A DNA stretch of 64,000 bases from Bailinhaonella thermotolerans. GTDB taxonomy: Bacteria > Actinomycetota > Actinomycetes > Streptosporangiales > Streptosporangiaceae. How positions within the stretch are numbered: the first letter of the stretch is position 1; every line of letters begins with the position of its first letter. Made by a program: the position numbers and the translations under genes. Below the pieces are notes generated by a model. The model ran no database searches. It worked only from the letters and a program-made list of their open reading frames with translations, and was not told the origin of the DNA. The stretch covers positions 124,001-188,000 of the forward strand of contig NZ_QZEY01000017.1 in the NCBI RefSeq assembly GCF_003594875.1, written 5' to 3'. Positions 41,746 through 50,498 of this stretch are shown in pieces.

Positions 41746-42741
41746 TCACTCGCCGAAGATCCATAGGCGGCGCAGCTCCTCGGTGGCGTAGCCCTGGCCG
41801 AGGTACATGCTCAGGGCCTTGCCGGTGCGGAACTCCGCGTGCACCGGATCTTCGGGGACGCGGAAGCCGAGAGCGCCGTAGAGCTTGAACCGGTTGAGAG
41901 CGAACGCCGCTTCCATGAGGGTGCCGTAGGTCTCGGCGGCGCTGATCGCGCTCAGCCAGTACGAGCTGCTCATGACCAGCAGGGCGACCGGCGCGGCCCA
42001 CCAGGCCCACGGTGTCCAGGCGAGGAAGAGGAAGCCCCACAGCCACGATTGCGCGGCCCTGTCGATCTTGTCGCGCGCCTCGGTGATCTGGGCGCGGGTA
42101 TCGGTGTCGATCAGGAGCCACAGGTAGGGCCAGCACACGTCGCTCGCCAGGCCGAACATCAGCCTGGGGCGGTCCTCGACCATGCGCAGGGTGTTGCCCA
42201 GGCGGGTGGGCATGAGCCGGTGCGGGAGCGGCAGCTTGCGCAGCTCCTCGCCGAGCTTTTCGATCTCTTCGTCGTCGGCGCCCAGCCCCGGCCCGTCGTC
42301 TGAGCCGGACTGGGCGAACCTGCGCTCCGCCAGCCCCTGATACTTGATCTCCAGGGCGTAGTGGCGGCGTCGATGGCGCGAGGCCAGCCGCCACCGCAGG
42401 AAGTCCGGCCAGTAGCCCTGCAGAAGCCGCAGCAGGGTGGGGGTGAGCCGCTCCACGATGATCGTCGAGCCGGCCAGGACGAGCAGTGCCCCGAGCAGTG
42501 CCGCGATCTGTGTCGCGGCGGGCAGCCTCGTCACCACGGCGCCGAACTCGGTGATGGTCTGCGCCCACGTGCTCGGCTTGCTGTAGATCCACGCCAGGAA
42601 GCCGCCGGCCCAGAAGGCGAGGGCGGGCGAGAAGAGGCGGGCGGTCCACTGCTCGGCCAGCTTCCCGGCGAAGGTCTCCCAGAACTTGGTAAGCACGCGA
42701 CGCCCTCTCAGACCACGCCCCGCCGACCCATCCGCGGCCAT
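41746..42741 (-). CDS. Four-span membrane protein, 331 aa
   Basis: Two hydrophobic helices near the N-terminus (ALAFWAGGFLAWIY, ALLGALLVLAGSTIIV) and two near 240-270 (WLWGFLFLAWTPWAWW, PVALLVMSSSYWLSAI) flank a cytoplasmic domain of about 130 residues with PTRLGNTLRMVED and WPYLWLLI. That motif occurs in a conserved actinobacterial membrane family of unknown function. Leaderless: CATACT lies 6 nt before the ATG. It is not an ABC transporter, so it does not supply the missing lasso exporter. Confidence 0.75.
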   Translation of the reverse strand: MAADGSAGRGLRGRRVLTKFWETFAGKLAEQWTARLFSPALAFWAGGFLAWIYSKPSTWAQTITEFGAVVTRLPAATQIAALLGALLVLAGSTIIVERLTPTLLRLLQGYWPDFLRWRLASRHRRRHYALEIKYQGLAERRFAQSGSDDGPGLGADDEEIEKLGEELRKLPLPHRLMPTRLGNTLRMVEDRPRLMFGLASDVCWPYLWLLIDTDTRAQITEARDKIDRAAQSWLWGFLFLAWTPWAWWAAPVALLVMSSSYWLSAISAAETYGTLMEAAFALNRFKLYGALGFRVPEDPVHAEFRTGKALSMYLGQGYATEELRRLWIFGE

Positions 42742-42753
42742 TGTCGCAGTATG
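42742..42753 (-). promoter_or_regulatory. Leaderless promoter of the membrane-protein gene at 41746
   Basis: CATACT (42753-42748), 6 nt, ATG 42741. Confidence 0.4.
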
Positions 42754-42907
42754 GGCCAGGGACGAACAGGGCGTCGCGAGGCTTGCACCAGCGTCCCTGG
42801 CCGGCCGGGGCCCGCCGCATGCGGCGGTGCGCGCCACCCCGGCGCAGGCTCCGGCCCGTCCCGGGACGCACGCGTGCCGCCGCAGGCGCGGGGGCTGGAG
42901 CGCGAGG

Positions 42908-43396
42908 CTAGAGCGCGGGTAACTCGCGGTGGGCCTCGATCATGACGGCCAGGCGCTGCAGGACACGGTGGCGGTCGCTGAACACGCGCTCGGCGACGAC
43001 GTCCAGGGCCGCGCCGGCGTACACCACGACCTGGGGGATGAGGCGGGGGGCGCACTCGTGCAGGGACGGCGAGACGCTCTTGAGGTCCTCGCGGAGCTGG
43101 ACGACGTCGCCCGCCAGGCCCGAGCGCATCAGCGCGCACGCCAGGCCCGAGCGCAGCTCGGCGTGTCCCGCCACCTCTGTCAGGGTGACCGGCTCGACCT
43201 GGAGCAGCCGCGCGGCCAGATAGGGCAGTGAGGTGAGCGTGGCCAGCAGGCCCGCCAGCGAGCCGGTGTCGCGCCGGTGGGCGTAGGCGGCGACGATCTC
43301 GGTGAACACGCCCTCCAGGCCCGGGTCCCCGGACGCCGTCAGCAGCGCGACGGCGTCGGCGACCGCGGCTCGCGCTTCCGTTCTCTCAGCAGCCAT
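42908..43396 (-). CDS. Hypothetical helical protein, 162 aa
   Basis: Unrecognised; almost entirely amphipathic helices (AVADAVALLTASGDPGLEGVF, LAGLLATLTSLPYLAARLLQ, RHRVLQRLAVMIEAHREL). No membrane segment. GAAGG precedes the ATG. It is divergent from the helical-repeat protein at 43597 and may be functionally linked. Confidence 0.6.
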   Translation of the reverse strand: MAAERTEARAAVADAVALLTASGDPGLEGVFTEIVAAYAHRRDTGSLAGLLATLTSLPYLAARLLQVEPVTLTEVAGHAELRSGLACALMRSGLAGDVVQLREDLKSVSPSLHECAPRLIPQVVVYAGAALDVVAERVFSDRHRVLQRLAVMIEAHRELPAL

Positions 43397-43428
43397 CTGG
43401 CTCAGCCTTCCCGGTCGTGGGTCTGTCT

Positions 43429-43441
43429 GCCGGTGACGGTG
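43429..43441 (-). promoter_or_regulatory. SACSST-type promoter of the gene at 42908
   Basis: CACCGT (43441-43436), 7 nt CACCGGC, predicted start about 43428 and a 32-nt leader. Confidence 0.35.
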
Positions 43442-43555
43442 CGCGAGCCCCGCCCCGACGCAGCCACCCGGGCACCCGCGGCCCGCCGCGCCGGGCAGTC
43501 GGCGCCCGCGGCGGGCGAGCGGGCGGCCTCGCGCTGGGTCTGGCGGACGGGCCTC

Positions 43556-43568
43556 CACGGTGCGGCGG
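43556..43568 (+). promoter_or_regulatory. SACSST-type promoter of the gene at 43597
   Basis: CACGGT at 43556-43561, 7 nt, predicted start about 43569 and a 28-nt leader with GGAACGGAG. Confidence 0.45.
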
Positions 43569-43596
43569 CACAGGCAACCGAGGAACGGAGACGGAC

Positions 43597-45024
43597 ATGG
43601 AACCGCTCGCACGCGCGCTGTGCGCGTCCCTGCTGGAGTCGCGGGAGCTGAACGCCGACGAGGTGCGGCACCTGCACGACTTCCTGTCCCGGCACGGCGA
43701 GCTGGACCTGCTCGCCAGGCTGGCGCACCACCCGGCGCTGCCGCCGGAGGTGGATCAGGCGCTGGGGGCGATGCCGGAGGTGCGGGTCCGGGTGGCCTGG
43801 ATCAGCCGGCCGGGCCGCAGCCCCGAGGACGCCGACCGGCTCGTGGACAGCGAGCGCCGGGTGACGGTGCTCAAAGCGGTCGCGCGCGTGTCGGCCAACC
43901 CGCACATCCTGCGGGCCCTGACCCGCCGCGACAACGTCGGCATCGCCGCGGAACTGGCCCGGCGCGACGACGTGCCGCAGGACGTGCGGCTGTGCGCGTT
44001 CAGGACGCTGGCCGCCGCCCGGTCGCGGACGCAGGAGCCGTCCACGCTGTTGCACCAGGCGCTGCGGTCCGACCCGGAGGTGATCGCGGCGGTCGCGGAC
44101 GTGGTGACGGACCCGCACATCGCCGAGGGCGTCGTCCAGAACGCCTGGCACCACCAGGTCGGCCTGCCGGCGCCCGCCCAGGAGTACCTGGCCGGGCTCC
44201 TGCTCGGCGACGGCGACCCCGCGGAGCTGGTGCGCGCGGCGCTGCGCGGAGACCACCGCCACACCTATCCGTGCGCGGTGTGGTTCCGCCGCGCGGGGCT
44301 CCTGGCGCGGCTGCCCGGGCTGCGCGAACCGCTGATCGCGCGGCTGCGCGCCGCCCACCAGCAGGCGACCTCGCTCCTGCGCGGGTGTGACGAGGCGGCC
44401 CTCCGGCGCCTGGGCATCCGCCGGGACCTGGACATCATCGGCGAGGCGCTGAACCCCACCCGGGCCGGCGCGGCGGGCCGCGTCCGGGCGGAGACCTCCC
44501 CGGAGGTCCTGCTGGAGCTGGCCGGGCGGGCGGCGGCCGAGGACGACGTCCAGCTGGCCTACCTGCTCGGGCTCAACCCGGCGACCCCGCCGCGGGCCGT
44601 ACGGCGCCTGCTGCGGTCGCCCGTGATCGTCATGGGTCTGGGCTCGTACCAGCACGCGCTCATCCGGGTGCACAAGGACAGCCCGGCGCACCTGGCCGAG
44701 CTGCTCGCCGGCCGGGCCGTGCCCTACTGGCCGGCCGCGCTGCGGGAGGCCGCCGACCCGCGGGCGGTGCTGCGCGCCGTCATCGAGGTGTGCGGCCAGA
44801 CCGGGCAGTGGCCGCCCCAGCTGGCCCACCAGGTGACCCTGCCCTGGGAACTGGTGTGCCTGCTGCCGCCCCAGCAGGCCCTGGAGCACCTGGCCGCGAA
44901 CGGCCGGCGCCTGCTGGCGGACCGGCACGCGGCGCTGCTGGGCCCGGCGACGCTGCACGAGATCGACGCGGCGCTGCGGGAGGGGGACGATCGCCGGCTG
45001 GGCGACCTGCTCGCGGGGTCCTGA
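43597..45024 (+). CDS. Alpha-helical repeat protein, 475 aa
   Basis: Irregular HEAT/LRV-like repeats of about 23-28 residues, seen as LDLLARLAHHPALPPEVDQAL, LRALTRRDNVGIAAELARRDDVPQDV, VVTDPHIAEGVV and QLAYLLGLNPATPPRAVRRLL. The pattern [helix]-x-D/N-P-x(L/V) is that of leucine-rich-repeat-variant proteins often met in actinomycete plasmids. No enzymatic motif. It is probably a protein-interaction scaffold. ATG with GGAG upstream. Confidence 0.65.
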   Translation: MEPLARALCASLLESRELNADEVRHLHDFLSRHGELDLLARLAHHPALPPEVDQALGAMPEVRVRVAWISRPGRSPEDADRLVDSERRVTVLKAVARVSANPHILRALTRRDNVGIAAELARRDDVPQDVRLCAFRTLAAARSRTQEPSTLLHQALRSDPEVIAAVADVVTDPHIAEGVVQNAWHHQVGLPAPAQEYLAGLLLGDGDPAELVRAALRGDHRHTYPCAVWFRRAGLLARLPGLREPLIARLRAAHQQATSLLRGCDEAALRRLGIRRDLDIIGEALNPTRAGAAGRVRAETSPEVLLELAGRAAAEDDVQLAYLLGLNPATPPRAVRRLLRSPVIVMGLGSYQHALIRVHKDSPAHLAELLAGRAVPYWPAALREAADPRAVLRAVIEVCGQTGQWPPQLAHQVTLPWELVCLLPPQQALEHLAANGRRLLADRHAALLGPATLHEIDAALREGDDRRLGDLLAGS

Positions 45025-45130
45025 CCGCCGCGGCCCGGCCGCCGCGGGCGCGCGGCCTGTCCCGGGGGCTCCGTGCTGCCCGGGCGCACCCGTGCTGCCC
45101 GGGGCACCCCGCGTCCGCCTGGCACGCATC

Positions 45131-45164
45131 GGCGACCCCTCTCCCATCAGGGTGAGGGGTCGCC
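45131..45164. terminator. Bidirectional terminator between convergent genes
   Basis: Perfect 11-bp stem GGCGACCCCTC with GAGGGGTCGCC around a 12-nt loop. Confidence 0.8.
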
Positions 45165-45207
45165 GTCGTCTCCGCGGCCCACGCCGGTCTGCGGCCCGGA
45201 CGGGCGG

Positions 45208-46218
45208 CTATTCCGCGCGGCGCTGCGCGGCGGGCCCGGGCGGCCGGGCCGGCCAGGAGGACACCCGCGCTCCGGGCCTTTCGCGGTCCGGTTCGGCCAG
45301 CGACTCGACCATGTCCTCGGTGACCCGCAGGAACGCGGCCTCGAGGACCTGGTGCCCGCCGTCGTCCAGCGCCTCCTCGCGCAGGTTCTCCTCGCGGAGC
45401 AGATCCCGCACCGCCACCTGGAGCGCGTCGCCGTTGGGCGGGGCGGCGTCCACGAGCAGCTCGGCGAAGGCGTTCACGCCGCCGTCGAGGTTGGCGGCCT
45501 GGTGCCGGGCGGTGACGTTGAGCGCGTCCGCCAGCGCCAGCACCATGGCACGGCCCGCCGGCGTGCGGGGGACGGCCAGCTCCAGGCGGGCGCACAGCGC
45601 GCCGGTCACGTCCGCCACCGGGCTGTACGGCGGGAGCCCGAAGTGCGCGGCGAACGCGGGCTCCAGACGCACGTCGCCGCCCAGGATCGCCTCCAGTTCG
45701 GGCGCCACCGCGCCCGCGCCGGAGGTGTGCTCGGCCTTGAGCGCGGCCAGGCCCGCGGCGATGCGGGCGGTGCGCAGCGTCCCGGCGGGGGTGGCCGCCA
45801 GCCAGCCGATGGCGGCCGTCACCGCGGCGGGCCGGTCGGCGGGGTCGATGTGGTTGCCGACGACCTCCGGCAGGTGCAGCGCGCAGCAGGCGATGCTGCC
45901 CGACAGCTCCACCATGTCGGCGGCCGTGAACAGGCCGCCGCACCAGTCGCAGGTGTGGGCGTCCTGGGCGAGTTTCACAAAGCGCTCCAGCGCGGCCATC
46001 CGCCGTTCCAGCGCGTCGAATTTGTCGATGCCGGCGCCGAGCACCGTGCCCAGGGCCGAGGCGGCCACGCGGGCCAGGTCGCCCGTCTCGCCGTCGGCCA
46101 GGTTCCACTGCTCGCCGCAGTCGGTGCAGACGAGCCCGAGCAGGCCGTCCTCATCTCCCAGGCGGCTGAGCGCGTCCCAGGGGTGATCGCAGCTCATCTG
46201 CGGTGTCTGGTCTTCCAC
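45208..46218 (-). CDS. Hypothetical protein with Cys/His clusters, 336 aa
   Basis: The N-terminus shows two possible zinc sites: SCDHPWDAL with LVCTDCGEQW, and CDWCGGLF with ACCALHLPEV. The rest is helical (LRTARIAAGLAALKAE, VTGALCARLELAV, AMVLALADALNVTAR). No family recognised. The GTG at 46218 has AAGGA 11 nt upstream. It may bind DNA or a partner. It sits between a helical-repeat gene and the PriA-like gene. Confidence 0.6.
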   Translation of the reverse strand: MEDQTPQMSCDHPWDALSRLGDEDGLLGLVCTDCGEQWNLADGETGDLARVAASALGTVLGAGIDKFDALERRMAALERFVKLAQDAHTCDWCGGLFTAADMVELSGSIACCALHLPEVVGNHIDPADRPAAVTAAIGWLAATPAGTLRTARIAAGLAALKAEHTSGAGAVAPELEAILGGDVRLEPAFAAHFGLPPYSPVADVTGALCARLELAVPRTPAGRAMVLALADALNVTARHQAANLDGGVNAFAELLVDAAPPNGDALQVAVRDLLREENLREEALDDGGHQVLEAAFLRVTEDMVESLAEPDRERPGARVSSWPARPPGPAAQRRAE

Positions 46219-46364
46219 GCCACCACCATTCCTTCTTCTCGCGTCCTCACGCGCTACCGGTTCTCCGTGTCGTGCACGAAGGACTGTGCGTGCCCGGCAG
46301 GCGGCCGCACCGGGCGGAGGCGAGAACTCTCACGCCGCCGGCGCGTGGACGGGCCCGTCCGCCG

Positions 46365-48098
46365 TCAGTCGACGCGCAGCCGTACCCCGGAGCCCCGGCG
46401 TAGCCGGGTGACGATCGGGTCGAGCTCCGGCAGCCGGTGGCGGGGGAGCCGGATGAGCAGTTCCCACTCCCCCGCCACCCGGCGGGGGCCGTGGATGACG
46501 CCCGGCCAGCCCTTCGTGCTCGGCGGCGTGGCGCGGGCCAGCCGCAGGGTGACCAGGGCGCCGAACGGGGGCAGGCCCAGGGCCTGGGCGTCGTGGTAGG
46601 CGCGTTTGGCGACCGCCACCTGGTCGCGGCGGGTGAACAGGTCGGCCAGCAGGTCCTGGCGGGGGTGGGAGGTGACCGCGAGCACGGTGCCGCCGGGCCC
46701 GGCGGCCTGGGCGGCGGTCATGATGAGCCGGGCGGCCGCCTGGGCCGGGTCCAGGCCGGGGGCGCGGATCACCGCGTCGACGTCGGGCAGCACGACCAGG
46801 CCCCGCCCGGCGGCCTCGGCGAGCTCGGCCAGGGACACCGCGTGGCCGTACGGCGCGGCCCAGGAGGTGAGCGCCTCGGCGGAGTAGCCGATGGTCCGGG
46901 TGCCGGGGCGCCCGCAGGCGGGGCAGGGGGTCCGGATCAGGTGGGTGCAGGGGTCGCCGGCCGCGCAGCGAGGGCAGCAGCGGCGGTCGCCGCAGCCGGC
47001 GCAGACCTGGAACGCGGTGCGCGAGGCGAGCAGGGCCGGGGTGTGGCCGGCGGCCGCGGCCTGCTTGAGGGCGGCGCGGACGCCGGGCGGCAGCAGGCCG
47101 CCGGGGTGCGGCCCTGCCGTGCGGGAGATCAGGCGCATCCGCGGCCAGTGCGCGGTCCCGCCGACGGGCACGACCTTGACGCCGGCGCCCAGAGCGGCGG
47201 TGGTGGGGGCCGCGGAGATGAGGACGAGCGCCAGATCGCGGGCGGCGGCGCGGGCGGCGGCCACGTCACGGGCGTGCGTCTTGGGCATGGCCTGCTCGTA
47301 ATGGCCGCTGTGGTCCTCCTCCACCACGATGAGGCAGGCGAGCCGCTCGGCCCCGTACAGGGCGGCGGCGCGGGTGCCCACCCCGACGGGGGCGGCCCCT
47401 TCGCAGAAGGCCTTCCAGTCGCGGCCGGGGGCGGCGGCGCTGAGCGTGACCACGCCGGAGGCGAAGCAGGCGCGGACCCGGTCGACCAGGGCGAGGGTGG
47501 GGCACAGGATCAGCACCTGTCCCCCGCCGGAGGCGGCCGCGGCGGCCTCCCGGGCGGCCAGCACGGCCGGGTCGAGCAGCGGGGCGCGCAGCAGCAGGAC
47601 CCGGCGGCGGCCGGGCGGGTTGGCCGGCCGCCGGTAGCGTACGGCCTCGGCCTGGGCGGTCAGGCGCAGCGGGCCGGGGTCGCGCGGGGTGGCGCCGCGG
47701 CCCTTGCGGGGGGAGAGCCGCCCGGCGATGGCGGCGAAGGTGGCGAACTGGCGGGCGGCCAGCGCCCGCGCGACCTCGATGTCGGCCGGGTCGCAGCGTT
47801 TGCCCCAGACGGCGGTGATGGGCCGGGTGGCCTTGGCGGGGTCGCCCGGGCCGACCACGACGCCGTGGGCGGCGCGCCTGCCGTACGGCACGTGCACCGC
47901 GTCGCCCGGGCGCACGGTGAGGTCGTCGGGGACGAGGTAGCTCAGCGGGCCGAGGCGTCCGGAGCCGTCGACGAGCACGTCGGCGGCTCCGGACAGTGCG
48001 GCGGCTCCGGACAGTGCGGCGGCTCCGGGCGGGGCGGGGGCCCCGGACGGTCCGGGTCCGGCCGGGGCGCCGGGGCGGGGCTCGGTGGGGTGCGGCAT
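46365..48098 (-). CDS. PriA-like primosomal protein N'
   Basis: 577 residues with the PriA layout: an N-terminal DNA-binding domain (GRLGPLSYLVPDDLTVRPGDAVHVPYG, GVVVG), a helicase-like core with VVEEDHSGHYEQ in place of DEEH, and paired zinc motifs (CAGCGDRRCCPRC, CPACG). As in other actinobacterial PriA proteins the Walker A is missing (LLLRAPLLDP), so it is probably not an active helicase but a replication-restart/loading factor. A Pro/Ala-rich extension precedes the fold. Leaderless: GACCGT, 7 nt, ATG. It could load the element's DnaB. Confidence 0.88.
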   Translation of the reverse strand: MPHPTEPRPGAPAGPGPSGAPAPPGAAALSGAAALSGAADVLVDGSGRLGPLSYLVPDDLTVRPGDAVHVPYGRRAAHGVVVGPGDPAKATRPITAVWGKRCDPADIEVARALAARQFATFAAIAGRLSPRKGRGATPRDPGPLRLTAQAEAVRYRRPANPPGRRRVLLLRAPLLDPAVLAAREAAAAASGGGQVLILCPTLALVDRVRACFASGVVTLSAAAPGRDWKAFCEGAAPVGVGTRAAALYGAERLACLIVVEEDHSGHYEQAMPKTHARDVAAARAAARDLALVLISAAPTTAALGAGVKVVPVGGTAHWPRMRLISRTAGPHPGGLLPPGVRAALKQAAAAGHTPALLASRTAFQVCAGCGDRRCCPRCAAGDPCTHLIRTPCPACGRPGTRTIGYSAEALTSWAAPYGHAVSLAELAEAAGRGLVVLPDVDAVIRAPGLDPAQAAARLIMTAAQAAGPGGTVLAVTSHPRQDLLADLFTRRDQVAVAKRAYHDAQALGLPPFGALVTLRLARATPPSTKGWPGVIHGPRRVAGEWELLIRLPRHRLPELDPIVTRLRRGSGVRLRVD

Positions 48099-48111
48099 GC
48101 CCCGGACGGTC
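48099..48111 (-). promoter_or_regulatory. Leaderless promoter of the PriA-like gene
   Basis: GACCGT (48111-48106), 7 nt, ATG 48098; no Shine-Dalgarno. Confidence 0.4.
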
Positions 48112-48238
48112 CCGCCGCGGACCGGCCCGTCAGCACTCCGTGGCATCGGCCCGGCGAAGGTCGTACGGGCCCGAATTGTCGGTGCCGGATGTCATCATGC
48201 CTCCCTCGGATCGACGGGTTCGATGAAGGGAGTTCGGC

Positions 48239-49021
48239 ATGCGTGTGGTGTCGGCCGAGGGGACGACGGTGTCATACCGGCGAGCCGGAGAGGGTCCGGG
48301 CTTGGTGCTCCTGCACGGGACCAACAGCGACGGGCAGTCCGGGTTCGGCCATCTGGTCGATCGGTTCACGGACCGGCGTACGGTGATCACTCCGGACTAC
48401 GCCGGCGCCGGCCAGTCGACGATCCCGGACGGTCCGCTCTCGCTTGACGTCCTCGTGTCCCAGGTCGCGGCCGTCATCGATGACGCGGGAGGCGGGCCGG
48501 TGGATCTGCTGGGCACCTCTTTGGGCGCGGTCGTCAGCGCCGCGACCGCGGCGGCCCACCCGGAGATGATCCGCCGCCTGATCCTGGTGGCGGGCTGGGT
48601 GAGCAGCGATGACGCCCGCCACCGGCTGGTCTTTGAGACATGGAAGCGATTGCAGGCTCTCGATCCCGAATTGAGCACCCGTTTCGGCCTTTCCCTGGCC
48701 CTCAGCCCGGACTTCCTCGCGGGGCTGGGTCCCGGGCAGGTCGGGCAACTGACCGCGCGCCGGTTTCCCGCCGCGACGGATCGGCGCATCGATCTCGGGC
48801 TGCGCATCGACATCTCCGGCCTGCTGCCCAAGATCACCGCACCCACCCTGGTCATCGGGCTCAGCCGGGACCAGCTGGTGCCTCCCTATCACGCGCGTGC
48901 GCTCCACGCCGCGATCAGCGGAAGCCGGTACGAGGAGATCGACAGTGGGCATGCCGTCCAGGTGGAGAGACCCGATGAGCTGATCCGGCTGGCGCGCGCG
49001 TTCTTCCACGAGCAGGGGTGA
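48239..49021 (+). CDS. Alpha/beta hydrolase, Ser-type
   Basis: 260 residues. LVLLHGTNSDGQSGFG forms the oxyanion loop and LLGTSLGAV the nucleophile elbow (Ser near 95). LSRDQLVPP holds the acid and IDSGHAVQVE the His. It resembles small esterases and cofactor-free peroxidase-like hydrolases. GAAGGGAG fixes the ATG. Lower G/C in the third position and no link to neighbouring replication genes suggest a single-gene insertion. Confidence 0.85.
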   Translation: MRVVSAEGTTVSYRRAGEGPGLVLLHGTNSDGQSGFGHLVDRFTDRRTVITPDYAGAGQSTIPDGPLSLDVLVSQVAAVIDDAGGGPVDLLGTSLGAVVSAATAAAHPEMIRRLILVAGWVSSDDARHRLVFETWKRLQALDPELSTRFGLSLALSPDFLAGLGPGQVGQLTARRFPAATDRRIDLGLRIDISGLLPKITAPTLVIGLSRDQLVPPYHARALHAAISGSRYEEIDSGHAVQVERPDELIRLARAFFHEQG

Positions 49022-49382
49022 TCGCCGCTTCCGCCCGGCGAGCCCCGCTCGGCCGCACGGCCGGTCCGGGGCGGCCGAGCGCTCCGGCGCCCGGCGCCAA
49101 GCCGGGTCGCCATGCGCGGCGACGCCGACTGGGGCCTTTCCCGTGACCTGGCGGCATCATCCGAGCCCTCTGCCGCGCGGTCCCGCAGGCCCCGCGCGGT
49201 CCCGCAGGCCCCACCCGGGACATGAGCCGGCTCTGGAGCCCCGGGGACGATGAGATCCCGGCGATCAGATGATCGGCCGGGATCTCCGCAGCCGGCAGCG
49301 GGCCGTCGCGGCGACGGTCCCGATCGCCGCCTCGGGGCTCGGTGCTGCCCGGAAGGCGTGGCGTCGGTGCGCGGGGGTGGGG
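49022..49382. other. Intergenic region with a tandem repeat and a terminator
   Basis: 361 bases. CCGCGCGGTCCCGCAGGCC occurs twice in tandem (49173-49191, 49192-49210). A hairpin at 49252-49286 (GAGATCCCGGC with GCCGGGATCTC, inner GATC palindrome) lies downstream of the minus-strand clamp gene. No gene is seen. Confidence 0.65.
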
Positions 49383-50444
49383 TTACGGCCGGACGGGCAT
49401 CACGAGGGTGGTCAGCGGGAACGGCTCGGCCGAGGTCAGGCGCAGCGGCCGGGTGTCGGCGTCGTACCCCAGCGTGAGCGTCTCGGCGCGGTGGGCGGCG
49501 ACCGCCTGGGCCAGGAACGGCAGCCGGAAGGCGCAGGTGAACGGCGTGCCGGCGGCGTGTTCCAGCTCGACCGTCTCGGCGCCGTCGCCGGTGGTGTCCG
49601 CGGCGGCGGCCAGGGTGCACACGGCCGACTCCAGGCGGAGTGTGACGGTGGCGTCCTCGCCGAGGGCGGCGAGCCGGGCCAGCGCCTGGGCGGCGGCGCG
49701 GCGGGGCACGTCCACCTGGTGCGGGGGCGGGGCGTCCAGCACGTTGCCCACGGCCGGGAACCACTCGGGCGCGGCCAGCCGGGTGGTGACCGCGACCTGC
49801 GCGGAGGCGGCCTTGAGCAGCGACGCGTCGGCCGCGGCCCGGGTCGCGCCGATCTTGGCCATCAGGTCCAGCGCGGTGAGCGGCACCAGGCAGGTGCGTT
49901 CGCCGAGGCCGGCCCCGGGCAGTTCGGCGCGGGTCAGCCGGAAGGTGTCGGTGGAGTGCAGCACCAGCGACCGCGCGGTGGACACCAGTTGCACGGTCCC
50001 CTCGGGGGAGACCGACGTGCGGCAGGCGGACAGCGCGAGGTGCAGCCGCTCCAGGTCGGCGTCGACGAGCGGGCCGCGGGGCGAGGGCGGATCGGGGTAG
50101 GCGGCGTCGATGGTCTCGAAGGTGTAGGGGTGGCCGTGCTCGGCGGCCACCCGCAGCCTGCCCCCGGTGACCTGGACGTCCAGGGGCGTGCCGGCGGGCA
50201 GGCCGGCCAGGTAGGCGGCCAGGGGCCGGGGCGGCACGATCGCCGTCCCCGCCGCCCGCACACTGGCGCCGGCGACGACCGCGGTCACCGAGGTCGTGCG
50301 GTCGTACCCGGTGACCTTCACCTGCCGGGTCCCGGCGTGCAGGCGTGCGCCGCCCAGGGCGGCGATCTCGGGGTTGAGGGGGACGACGGCGCGCGCCGCG
50401 TTGAGGGCGTCTTTGAGGTGTTCGGCCTGGACGAGGAATCTCAT
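49383..50444 (-). CDS. DNA polymerase III sliding clamp (beta) homologue 2
   Basis: 353 residues in the three-domain clamp fold. It starts MRFLVQAEHLKDALNAARAVVP, has LVLHSTDTFRLTRAELPG (clamp motif) in the middle and ends with the diagnostic LRLTSAEPFPLTTLVMPVRP, the position of the usual M-P-(M/V)-R-L terminus. Two clamps on one element are unusual; they may pair as different subunits or serve different polymerases. Leaderless from GATGCT, 6 nt before the ATG. Confidence 0.88.
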   Translation of the reverse strand: MRFLVQAEHLKDALNAARAVVPLNPEIAALGGARLHAGTRQVKVTGYDRTTSVTAVVAGASVRAAGTAIVPPRPLAAYLAGLPAGTPLDVQVTGGRLRVAAEHGHPYTFETIDAAYPDPPSPRGPLVDADLERLHLALSACRTSVSPEGTVQLVSTARSLVLHSTDTFRLTRAELPGAGLGERTCLVPLTALDLMAKIGATRAAADASLLKAASAQVAVTTRLAAPEWFPAVGNVLDAPPPHQVDVPRRAAAQALARLAALGEDATVTLRLESAVCTLAAAADTTGDGAETVELEHAAGTPFTCAFRLPFLAQAVAAHRAETLTLGYDADTRPLRLTSAEPFPLTTLVMPVRP

Positions 50445-50456
50445 GCTGTCAGCATC
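50445..50456 (-). promoter_or_regulatory. Leaderless promoter of the second clamp gene
   Basis: GATGCT (50456-50451), 6 nt, ATG 50444. Confidence 0.35.
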
Positions 50457-50498
50457 GGCGCGCCCGGCGGCCCTTCGCCGGGGTGAGGCCCGGCCGGC

